A DNA stretch of 36,127 nucleotides from Deltaproteobacteria bacterium (lineage in GTDB: Bacteria > Desulfobacterota > QYQD01). This document shows, in pieces, positions 9,384 through 17,362 of the stretch. The stretch spans positions 1 through 36,127 of the forward strand of contig QYQD01000126.1 in the NCBI GenBank assembly GCA_007280345.1, given 5' to 3'. How positions within the stretch are numbered: the stretch's first letter is position 1; each line of letters begins with the position of its first letter. A program made the position numbers and the translations under genes. The notes under the pieces are model-generated. The model was not told the DNA's origin and did not search any database. It saw only the letters and a program-made list of their open reading frames with translations.

Positions 9384-10118
9384 ATGAAGGCCCGGAGTAA
9401 AGAACTACTGGAAATACTGTCCCAATGTAAAGACTACCTCTCCTTCCGCAAGGATATGGGGCTGGGTTTTTTGCCTGCGTCTTTCTGTAATAACCCAAAG
9501 CCGCGCAGGACAGGCGTCTCGCCTGTCGAAGAAAGATTTTCAGAGGAAAACATCGGCTCAGGGAAACAACTGACTCTGGCTGACGTGCGCCGTGAGCTTG
9601 GCGATTGCCGGCGCTGTAAGCTACACAAAACGCGCACGAATATAGTCTTTGGCACCGGCAATGAACAGGCAAAATTGGTATTTGTGGGCGAAGGTCCGGG
9701 ACTGGATGAGGATATACAGGGAGAACCGTTCGTCGGAGCCGCCGGACAGCTTTTGACCCGCATCATTCAGGCCATAAACCTGAGGCGTGAGGATGTTTAT
9801 ATATGCAATATCATCAAATGCCGGCCGCCCAAAAACCGAACTCCCGAGCCAGATGAACGAGAGGCATGTAAACCATTCGTGCTTAAACAGCTCGATGCTA
9901 TAAGACCTCGCCTGATCTGTGCCCTGGGAAGCGTCGCGGCCCAGACCTTGCTCGAAACAGCAGCGCCGATTGGTATATTGCGGGGCCGTTTTCATAACTT
10001 TCAAGGCACAAAGTTGATGCCTACCTACCACCCGGCCTATCTACTGCGCAATCCAGCCAAAAAACGCGAGGTCTGGGAAGATATGCAGATGGTACAGAAG
10101 GAATACCAGGCGTTATGA
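9384..10118 (+). CDS. type-4 uracil-DNA glycosylase
   Basis: CRRCKLHKTRTNIVFGTGNEQAKLVFVGEGPGLDEDIQGEPFVGAAGQLL, CNIIKCRPPKNRTPEPDEREAC, TYHPAYLLRNP; Fe-S Cys pattern. Confidence 0.93.
   Translation: MKARSKELLEILSQCKDYLSFRKDMGLGFLPASFCNNPKPRRTGVSPVEERFSEENIGSGKQLTLADVRRELGDCRRCKLHKTRTNIVFGTGNEQAKLVFVGEGPGLDEDIQGEPFVGAAGQLLTRIIQAINLRREDVYICNIIKCRPPKNRTPEPDEREACKPFVLKQLDAIRPRLICALGSVAAQTLLETAAPIGILRGRFHNFQGTKLMPTYHPAYLLRNPAKKREVWEDMQMVQKEYQAL
9507..9529 (+). repeat. dispersed palindromic repeat copy 1 (inside the UDG coding sequence)
   Basis: AGGACAGGCGTCTCGCCTGTCGA; identical 23-nt reverse complement at 23627-23649; internal palindrome GACAGGCG-TCT-CGCCTGTC. Confidence 0.85.
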
Positions 10119-11419
10119 TTATCATCAGATATGGTGGCGTTGTACTTATACTCTTATGTCTTCTTTTTACCGACGCTACGGCCTCGACCGCCACAGTCTC
10201 CGGCCCCATCCATGTAATAGAGGCAGAAGGGAGTGTAAACCCCGGCTCGGCTAAATACATTCTCCAGCATATCAAGCAGGCGGAAAAAGATAAGGCGCAA
10301 TGCCTCATCATACGGCTGGACACGCCGGGCGGGCTGGAGACGGCCATGCGCTCTATAGTCAAAGGTATCTTGAACTCCCCTGTGCCTATTGTGGTCTATG
10401 TCTCGCCGGCCGGGGCCAGGGCCGCCTCTGCCGGTGTGATGATTACGATCGCTGCCCACATCGCTGCCATGGCTCCAGGGACGAATATCGGGGCGGCGCA
10501 TCCGGTAAATATCGGCGGAAAGGATATGGATAAGGAGATGGCCCGCAAGGCGGAAAATGACATGGTAGCCTTTGTCCGGAGCATTGCGGAAAAGAGGGGG
10601 CGCAACGCCGGCTGGGTCGAGGACGCCGTTCGCAAAAGCGTCTCTATTACCGAGACAGATGCGCTCAAATTAAAGGTCATTGATCATATTGCCCGGGATA
10701 TGGACGATCTTCTTATCCAGTTACATGGCCGTGAAGTCCAGACCACTACCGGCATAGTAAAATTTAATACCAGCCGGGCCAGTGTCATTACCTTCAGCGA
10801 AGGCATCAGTGAAAAGATTCTCCGTCTTATAGGCGACCCCAATATTGCTTACATCCTGATGATGATCGGCCTGGCCGGCCTGTATTTTGAATTGGCTCAG
10901 CCTGGAGCCATCTTCCCTGGAGTTATAGGGGCTATATGCCTTATACTGGCCTTTTTCGCCTTCCAGACCCTCCCGGTTAACTACGCCGGTTTTTTGCTTA
11001 TACTCCTTTCGACCGTACTATTCCTCCTGGAGATAAAGGTCGTCAGCTATGGCCTGCTCGGTCTGGGGGGGGTCATCGCCCTTGTGCTGGGTTCAATGAT
11101 GTTGTTTCAAGGTGGTGAGCCGGCTATCCGCCCGGATGTGAAGGTGTTGGTTCCGACCATTGCTGCTGTTTCTGTTTTTTTTATTACCGTGACCTTTCTT
11201 GCTATACGGGCAGTTAGCGCAAAACCCAAAACCGGAACGCCTGCCTTAATCGGGGAGATAGGCGTTATTAAAGAATGGTCTAACGGCAGGGGTAAGGTAT
11301 TTGTTCACGGCGAGTACTGGAATGCCATAGCGGAGGAAAGGTTAGAAGTGGGCGCTGAAGTAGAAGTAGTCTCTGTTGACCGTTTTTTACTTAAGGTTCA
11401 AAGGAGAAAAATGTCTTAG
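10115..11419 (+). CDS. NfeD family protein (ClpP-class serine protease plus membrane and OB-fold domains)
   Basis: CLIIRLDTPGGLETAMRSIVKGIL, SPAGARAASAGVMI, multiple TM segments, C-terminal NfeD OB-like domain. Confidence 0.92.
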   Translation: MIIIRYGGVVLILLCLLFTDATASTATVSGPIHVIEAEGSVNPGSAKYILQHIKQAEKDKAQCLIIRLDTPGGLETAMRSIVKGILNSPVPIVVYVSPAGARAASAGVMITIAAHIAAMAPGTNIGAAHPVNIGGKDMDKEMARKAENDMVAFVRSIAEKRGRNAGWVEDAVRKSVSITETDALKLKVIDHIARDMDDLLIQLHGREVQTTTGIVKFNTSRASVITFSEGISEKILRLIGDPNIAYILMMIGLAGLYFELAQPGAIFPGVIGAICLILAFFAFQTLPVNYAGFLLILLSTVLFLLEIKVVSYGLLGLGGVIALVLGSMMLFQGGEPAIRPDVKVLVPTIAAVSVFFITVTFLAIRAVSAKPKTGTPALIGEIGVIKEWSNGRGKVFVHGEYWNAIAEERLEVGAEVEVVSVDRFLLKVQRRKMS

Positions 11420-11428
11420 GAGGGTCTT

Positions 11429-12193
11429 ATGTCTATTCCATTTTTGGTGATAATCTTTCTTGCAGTTTTATTCTTTGCCAGCGCCCTGCGTATTCTCAAC
11501 GAATACGAACGGGGCGTAGTCTTTCGTCTGGGCCGGGCTATCGGGGCCAAGGGGCCGGGGCTTATCATCCTTATTCCGGGTATTGATAAGATGCGAAAGG
11601 TGGATTTGCGCACCATTACCTTAGATGTCCCGCCGCAGGATATCATAACCCGTGATAATGTCTCTGTTAAGGTCTCGGCTGTGGTCTTTTTCCGGGTTAT
11701 GGACGCTATGAAGGCGGTGATCGATGTGGAGAATTACCTTTTTGCTACATCCCAGCTCGCCCAGACTACACTAAGGAGTGTCTGTGGCCAGGCCGAGATG
11801 GATGATCTTCTGGCAGAGCGGGAAAAGATCAATTCAAAGATCCAGGGGATACTGGATATGCACACCGAACCCTGGGGGGTCAAGGTAAGCGCGGTAGAGG
11901 TAAAACAGATAGACCTGCCTGTGGAGATGCAGCGGGCCATGGCGAAACAGGCTGAGGCGGAGAGAGAAAGACGGGCGAAGGTTATAAACGCTGAAGGTGA
12001 ATTTCAGGCGGCAACCAAGTTAGCCGAGGCCGCCAGCATCATTGAAAAATATCCTATGGCCTTACAACTACGGTATCTTCAGACACTGCGTGAGGTGGCT
12101 GCAGAAAATAACTCGACAACACTCTTTCCTATTCCCATAGACCTATTCAAGCCCTTTTTGTCGGCTATGGAGAGTAAAAAAACAGAAGGCTAG
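11429..12193 (+). CDS. slipin family (SPFH/stomatin-like) protein
   Basis: [61 protein letters not shown]. Confidence 0.95.
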   Translation: MSIPFLVIIFLAVLFFASALRILNEYERGVVFRLGRAIGAKGPGLIILIPGIDKMRKVDLRTITLDVPPQDIITRDNVSVKVSAVVFFRVMDAMKAVIDVENYLFATSQLAQTTLRSVCGQAEMDDLLAEREKINSKIQGILDMHTEPWGVKVSAVEVKQIDLPVEMQRAMAKQAEAERERRAKVINAEGEFQAATKLAEAASIIEKYPMALQLRYLQTLREVAAENNSTTLFPIPIDLFKPFLSAMESKKTEG

Positions 12194-12244
12194 GAGCCTG
12201 TCGGACTTAGGGGATCGTTACGAGGGAAGTGGGAGAACGCTTCA

Positions 12245-12706
12245 TTATACCTGAGGAACCAGGAAGCCGAAGGCGCTGCCCAGTTTGCGTGCCAGATCCA
12301 GAAAGTGGCGCGGCAAGGGGACTTCCCGGTCCACGAGCAAGATATGGAGTTCCTGGGCGCGGGCAAGGATGCGTGAGCTGTCGATACCCTCCTGGTTGTC
12401 GCAGAGAAACTGAACGCGGAGGGCATCGGTCAGAGGAATACGCATTCCCTCGAGTTCAGTGGCGAGATGGTTCATTTCCTCTGCAATGCAGGCCTTGTTT
12501 TCCTTCACAAAGGTCGCAAGGGGTTCTCCCGGATTAGGCGTGCCAAAGAGATCATTGATAATGGCCCCGGACAGTTTATTGATATATGATGCCTCGCGCC
12601 CGGGGTACTTCTGAGAGAGATAGGCCTTCAATTTCTTGAAAAAAACCATTTTGATGACTTCAACCCCTTCCCTCATGATGGGGATCAATTTACTCTCAAA
12701 TTGCAC
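12245..12706 (-). CDS. hypothetical protein
   Basis: 153 aa ORF (MQFESKLIPIMREGVEVIKMVFFKKLKAYLSQKYPG...); no family recognised; ATG candidates near 12706 or downstream. Confidence 0.55.
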   Translation of the reverse strand: MQFESKLIPIMREGVEVIKMVFFKKLKAYLSQKYPGREASYINKLSGAIINDLFGTPNPGEPLATFVKENKACIAEEMNHLATELEGMRIPLTDALRVQFLCDNQEGIDSSRILARAQELHILLVDREVPLPRHFLDLARKLGSAFGFLVPQV

Positions 12707-12750
12707 GACGGCCTCCGATTCCAGTCCACAGGGATCAATACTGCTTTCCG

Positions 12751-13182
12751 TTATTTTTGTTTTTCTTTTTCTTGTTCGTATCTGATTAACCCCGCTAAAG
12801 CAGACATCTCTTCGGCCAGGAGGTCTATCAAATCATCCAGGGTCACCATACCGACCAGTTTGCCTTGCTGATCTATTACCGGAAGACGCCGAATGCCCCT
12901 GCCGCGCATAATCCGGATACCATCTCCCACACTTGCCGATTCCCTTACGGTGAGCAACCGGGCGCTCATAACATCTTTGACCAAACTCTGGTGCGGGTCA
13001 TTCCCCTCGGCCACCACCCTGATGGTTATGTCCCGGTCGGTTAGGATACCTATGGGATGCCTGTTTTCGGTAATTATTACGGTACGTACTGAATAATCCC
13101 GCATGAGCTGTGCTGCTTTATGAATGGAGTCTGTGGCCCTGGCGATGACCACCTCACGGATGCAAATCTCACCGATGGACAT
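12751..13182 (-). CDS. CBS domain-containing protein
   Basis: Two CBS motifs: AAQLMRDYSVRTVIITENRHPIGILTDRDI and GIRIMRGRGIRRLPVIDQQGKLVGMVTLDDL. Confidence 0.92.
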   Translation of the reverse strand: MSIGEICIREVVIARATDSIHKAAQLMRDYSVRTVIITENRHPIGILTDRDITIRVVAEGNDPHQSLVKDVMSARLLTVRESASVGDGIRIMRGRGIRRLPVIDQQGKLVGMVTLDDLIDLLAEEMSALAGLIRYEQEKEKQK

Positions 13183-13242
13183 GGCATATCTCCCAATGAA
13201 CGTTTTTAAAAGGTCATGGTAAGTCCTCCGAAGGCGGACGCT

Positions 13243-13914
13243 TCATTTATATCCCACCGGCATAATCAAGATGGGATCGTAAACCTTGCTGATACCCAGC
13301 GCCTTCTGGACCACGTCGTTGTGAAAGGCCCCCACAATGCCGGTCCCCAGCCCCAGAGCCCCGGCCTGGAGAAAGACGTTCTGCCCGGCATGCCCGGCCT
13401 CGATGTAGGTATAGGGAATGCCTCTTTCTCCATACTTCCGGGTGCACCGTTCATATTCTCCGGTTATTATGAAGATAACAGGGGCCTCGGCCATCCATCT
13501 CTGGTAAAGTGAGGCCCTGGCGATATCGTCCCGAACCTCTCCGGCCTTCACCTGGGTCAGCCTATGCGCCTTCGGGATGTACTGATAAACTCCGGCCGCC
13601 AATCCTTCTACCCCATTTTCCCCGACGGCCACCCAGATGTCCAGGGGGTAGAGGGCGCCTGCAGACGGTACGGATTTATAAAGGTCGTTTGCGGTGACGC
13701 CATAGGCGGCCCAGAGGATTTGGGAAAGCTGCTCCAAATTCAGGGCCTTGGCCTTGAAATGGCGGATGGTTCGCCGGGCCTTGATGGCCTCTTCCACGGA
13801 CTTTTTACCGGTAAGGGATGGCTTGGGAAGTGGGACGTCCGTATGGGTTTGGGCCAGAGCGAAGATGGGCAGGAAAATAAAAGAAGTTATAAAAAGGATG
13901 CTCGGCGTACTCAT
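13243..13914 (-). CDS. exported SagB/ThcOx-type nitroreductase family oxidoreductase
   Basis: ARRTIRHFKAKALNLEQLSQILWAAYGVT...SVPSAGALYPLDIWV, AGHAGQNVFLQAGALGLGT; hydrophobic N-terminus MSTPSILFITSFIFLPIFALAQ. Confidence 0.88.
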   Translation of the reverse strand: MSTPSILFITSFIFLPIFALAQTHTDVPLPKPSLTGKKSVEEAIKARRTIRHFKAKALNLEQLSQILWAAYGVTANDLYKSVPSAGALYPLDIWVAVGENGVEGLAAGVYQYIPKAHRLTQVKAGEVRDDIARASLYQRWMAEAPVIFIITGEYERCTRKYGERGIPYTYIEAGHAGQNVFLQAGALGLGTGIVGAFHNDVVQKALGISKVYDPILIMPVGYK

Positions 13915-14219
13915 GACATTACTTTATTAATAGTATCGGGATTCCTTATCTCCATACAGTAGTAATTATACAGGAATACAACAAGAAATCCAACCTGATA
14001 ATTACAATAACCAACCCTGTAACTCTGGGGCGTCTTCTCGAGAAAGTCAAGTAGCCTGAGGGGATAACCAAAAGAGACCCGGAATTAAAGCACAAAGGTA
14101 ATAATCGGAAGTTTCGTAGCAGAACTTATTTCAGCCGGAATGATTGATCAAGATATAGGCATGTTAGAATAGATGCTTATCTGCCAGAAATATCCCTTCC
14201 GCATTGGCTACACGCAGTG

Positions 14220-14236
14220 GCTCTGTGGTTATTTTT
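14220..14236 (+). repeat. 17-nt direct repeat copy
   Basis: GCTCTGTGGTTATTTTT, identical to 4432-4448. Confidence 0.6.
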
Positions 14237-14516
14237 GACCCTTGAGCTTTTTTCTCCATGTCCTGGAATATTTCTTGCATTAGCAAGGCCTTCGGCAGAT
14301 TAGCACACGATTTTGGGCTTTGCAAATAAAAACCTGTCAAAATGTTTAAGCATATATTACAACTTGCCGATACAACTGATGAACTGAAAATGACAACTTG
14401 ACAGCCGGACATATTTATGCAGTATAAAGAAACAATATTAAAAAATTATAAGTTCCTGAAAATATTTTAAGATAATGTGGATTTTTTGACGATCTCTGGA
14501 GAAGAAAACACAAAAT

Positions 14517-15569
14517 ATGTTTTTTAAAAAACAAAAATTCGCCCTTGGATTAGATATCGGCTCCCATTCTATAAAGGTAGCTGAGATAACAGACTCTTCC
14601 CACGGGTTACAACTGAAAAATTTTGGTATAGCGGCCGTTCCCGGGCAGGCCATTGTCGAAGGGGTGGTAAAAGAGCGGGCACAGGTGGCCGATATTATAG
14701 CCGCACTGGTGAACAATTTAAAAATAACGGGCAAGCGCACAGCGGCATCTATCGCCGGTTATTCAGTTATTATAAAGAAGATAAACATGCCGCTTATGAG
14801 CGACAAGGAATTGGAAGATAATATCGCGGTCGAGGCCGCACAGTATATTCCTTTTGATATTAACGACGTCTATATCGATTTCCAGATACTGGGAGCGAGC
14901 GTAGAGAAAAAAGACCGCATGGACGTTATGCTGGTAGCTGCAAAACGTGAAACGATAGACGAATACTCTGAGTTAATTCGCGATGCCGATCTTGTTCCTA
15001 CCATTATCGATGTCGATCCATTTGCGCTGGAAAATGCCTATGAAGCCAATTACGACACGGAAAACCAGAACATCGCCCTGGTGGATATCGGGGCCTCCAA
15101 GATTAACATCAACATCCTGATCAACGGCGTCTCTACTTTCACCCGGGACGCCTCCTTTGGCGGCGATCAGATCACGGACCAGATTCGGTCCAGGCTTGGC
15201 CTGCCATACGATCAGGCGGAAATCTTGAAGATAAGCGGCAATGTGAACGGCGATAAGAGGCCAATCCTTGAGGAGATATTTTCTTCTACATGTTCCCTCT
15301 GGACGATGGAAATAAGGCGGGCCATTGACTTCTATTACGCAACCTATCCGGACCATAGCCTGGCTAAGATTGTACTGAGCGGCGGATCGGCCAAGATCGC
15401 CGGGCTTAGCGATATCTTACGCCTGGAGACAGATATCCCGGTGGAAATATTTGATCCCTTTGCCCGCATAGATGTGGACCCTGACCGGTTTGATCCGGAG
15501 TATATAAGCCAGGTAGGTCCACAAGCCGCTATAGCTATCGGCCTGGCCCTGAGAAGTGTAGAGACATGA
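14517..15569 (+). CDS. pilM: type IV pilus assembly protein PilM
   Basis: FALGLDIGSHSIKVAEI, FDINDVYIDFQILG, ALVDIGASKININIL, IVLSGGSAKIAGL; first gene of the pilMNOPQ order. Confidence 0.96.
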   Translation: MFFKKQKFALGLDIGSHSIKVAEITDSSHGLQLKNFGIAAVPGQAIVEGVVKERAQVADIIAALVNNLKITGKRTAASIAGYSVIIKKINMPLMSDKELEDNIAVEAAQYIPFDINDVYIDFQILGASVEKKDRMDVMLVAAKRETIDEYSELIRDADLVPTIIDVDPFALENAYEANYDTENQNIALVDIGASKININILINGVSTFTRDASFGGDQITDQIRSRLGLPYDQAEILKISGNVNGDKRPILEEIFSSTCSLWTMEIRRAIDFYYATYPDHSLAKIVLSGGSAKIAGLSDILRLETDIPVEIFDPFARIDVDPDRFDPEYISQVGPQAAIAIGLALRSVET

Positions 15570-16174
15570 TTAAAATAAATCTCTTACCGGTCAGATTAGC
15601 CAAGAAGAAAGAAAATATCCGTAAACAATTATCGGTATGCCTTCTGTCCGTATTCTTTATCGTTTTAGCCATGGCTTATCTGGGCATTTCCTTTTCGTAT
15701 CAGATAAAATCGCTGACTGATGATATCGGGCAGGTCCAAAATGAGATAGGTACGTACAATAAGGTGGTCCAGGGACTCGAAGAGCAAAAAAAACAAAAAG
15801 ACTTAATCCAGAAAAAACTCGATGTGCTTGGCCGGTTGCAGAGAAACAAAACCGGGCCGGTACATATGCTGGATGAAATAAGCACAAAATTGCCGGAAAA
15901 AAGATTATGGCTCAAGGCCATCAAACAAAACGAAAATAAGCTCCTCCTGGAAGGAGTGGCCATGGATAACGGTACCATAGCCTTATACATGAAGAGCCTG
16001 GCTGCTTCCCCTTATTTTACCAATGTGGACTTAATAAATTCGGCCCAGGAGACGGTCAAGGGCGTGAAATTGATGCAGTTTAGCATTACTTGCGAGATTA
16101 AGGGGATTTCGGTAGATCCGTCGATAGCGGAGCAGCCTGCCGACAAAAAAAAGAAGGGTGAGAAAAAAGCATGA
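15566..16174 (+). CDS. pilN: type IV pilus assembly protein PilN
   Basis: MIKINLLPVRLAKKKENIRKQ plus single TM; overlaps pilM stop. Confidence 0.93.
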   Translation: MIKINLLPVRLAKKKENIRKQLSVCLLSVFFIVLAMAYLGISFSYQIKSLTDDIGQVQNEIGTYNKVVQGLEEQKKQKDLIQKKLDVLGRLQRNKTGPVHMLDEISTKLPEKRLWLKAIKQNENKLLLEGVAMDNGTIALYMKSLAASPYFTNVDLINSAQETVKGVKLMQFSITCEIKGISVDPSIAEQPADKKKKGEKKA

Positions 16175-16788
16175 AGAGTTTAAGTCTGCCACCCAGGATA
16201 GAACGTATAATTACCGGGTTGCCCTTTAAGCAGAAGATTTTGATTTATATCGGCATACTTGCGGCCCTGGTAGCGGTTTTTGTCGTCATTTTGATCGGCC
16301 CCCAGTTCAGAAAGATCGGGAAGCTGCGCGGGGAGCTTGAAGACGCACAGGCCACCCTATCCAGGGTTAAACATAAAGCAGCTAACCTGGCACAATTTAA
16401 AGCTGAACTTGAGGTTACTAAGGCCCAATTTCAACAGGCCCTGTTACTCCTCCCGGATAAGAAAGAGATCCCTTCCCTGCTGACCAACATTTCAAGCCTG
16501 GGGAACGAAGCGGGCCTGGAATTTATTCTTTTTAAGCCTAAAGAAGAAACGCCTAAAGATTTTTATGCCGAAATACCTGTAGAGATTATCGTTGAGGGTC
16601 CATATCATAACGTGGCCGTATTTTTTAACAAAGTGAGTAAGTTGCCGCGCATAGTTAATATCTCTAATGTCTCTATGACTGATCCCAAAAAGGCACATGG
16701 CGCGATGATGGTAAAGACCTCTTGTCTGGCCACCACGTACCGATTTGCAGAGGGCGAACCTGGTGAAGATAAACAGAAAAACAACTAG
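16171..16788 (+). CDS. pilO: type IV pilus assembly protein PilO
   Basis: Single TM, coiled-coil, LLLPDKKEIPSLLTNISSLGNEAGLEF...FYAEIPVEIIVEGPYHNVAVFFNKVSKLPRIVNI. Confidence 0.94.
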   Translation: MKSLSLPPRIERIITGLPFKQKILIYIGILAALVAVFVVILIGPQFRKIGKLRGELEDAQATLSRVKHKAANLAQFKAELEVTKAQFQQALLLLPDKKEIPSLLTNISSLGNEAGLEFILFKPKEETPKDFYAEIPVEIIVEGPYHNVAVFFNKVSKLPRIVNISNVSMTDPKKAHGAMMVKTSCLATTYRFAEGEPGEDKQKNN

Positions 16789-17362
16789 TTGCACTAGTTA
16801 CAAAAGTTGCGGCAGTTGCAATAAAGGTATCTGGCTGCTGGCGTGCAGTTTGATGTGCCTGATGCTTATCTTTGCCGGCTGCAAGGACAAGAAAATGGAG
16901 CCGCCCTTAAGTGTGCCGGATAAAGTGTCTCAGAAAGCCGAAGCTGCCCCTCCTGCCCCCGGGATGACCGGAGAAATGGAGATGCCGGAAAAATATTCTT
17001 ATAACCCGACCGGAAAGCCGGATCCGTTTAAGCCCTTTATATCAGAAGACAAGGCAGGGGATAAATCAAAGACCGTATCGTCCGGTAGTGTGGCCTTACC
17101 GCTGCAAAGCCTGGATATTGGCCAGTTGACGCTGGTCGCGGTCATTACAAACAGCAGGGATCCATACGCCATGGTGGAAGACGCATCGGGCAGGGGTTAC
17201 ATCTTGCGTACCGGAAGCCGGGTGGGGACACAGGAAGGCGTTGTAACCGGCATCCTGGCAGACCGCGTGGTAGTCACGGAAACCGTGAAAGATTTTACTG
17301 GAAAAATAAGAAAACGACCCGTGATACTCAGGTTAAGTGGATCAGGGAAAGGAGAAGATTAA
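16745..17362 (+). CDS. pilP: type IV pilus assembly lipoprotein PilP
   Basis: FAGC lipobox-like site, PTGKPDPFKPFI, TLVAVITNSRDPYAMVEDASGRGYILRTGSRVG; start may be TTG 16745 or GTG 16763. Confidence 0.92.
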   Translation: MQRANLVKINRKTTSCTSYKSCGSCNKGIWLLACSLMCLMLIFAGCKDKKMEPPLSVPDKVSQKAEAAPPAPGMTGEMEMPEKYSYNPTGKPDPFKPFISEDKAGDKSKTVSSGSVALPLQSLDIGQLTLVAVITNSRDPYAMVEDASGRGYILRTGSRVGTQEGVVTGILADRVVVTETVKDFTGKIRKRPVILRLSGSGKGED

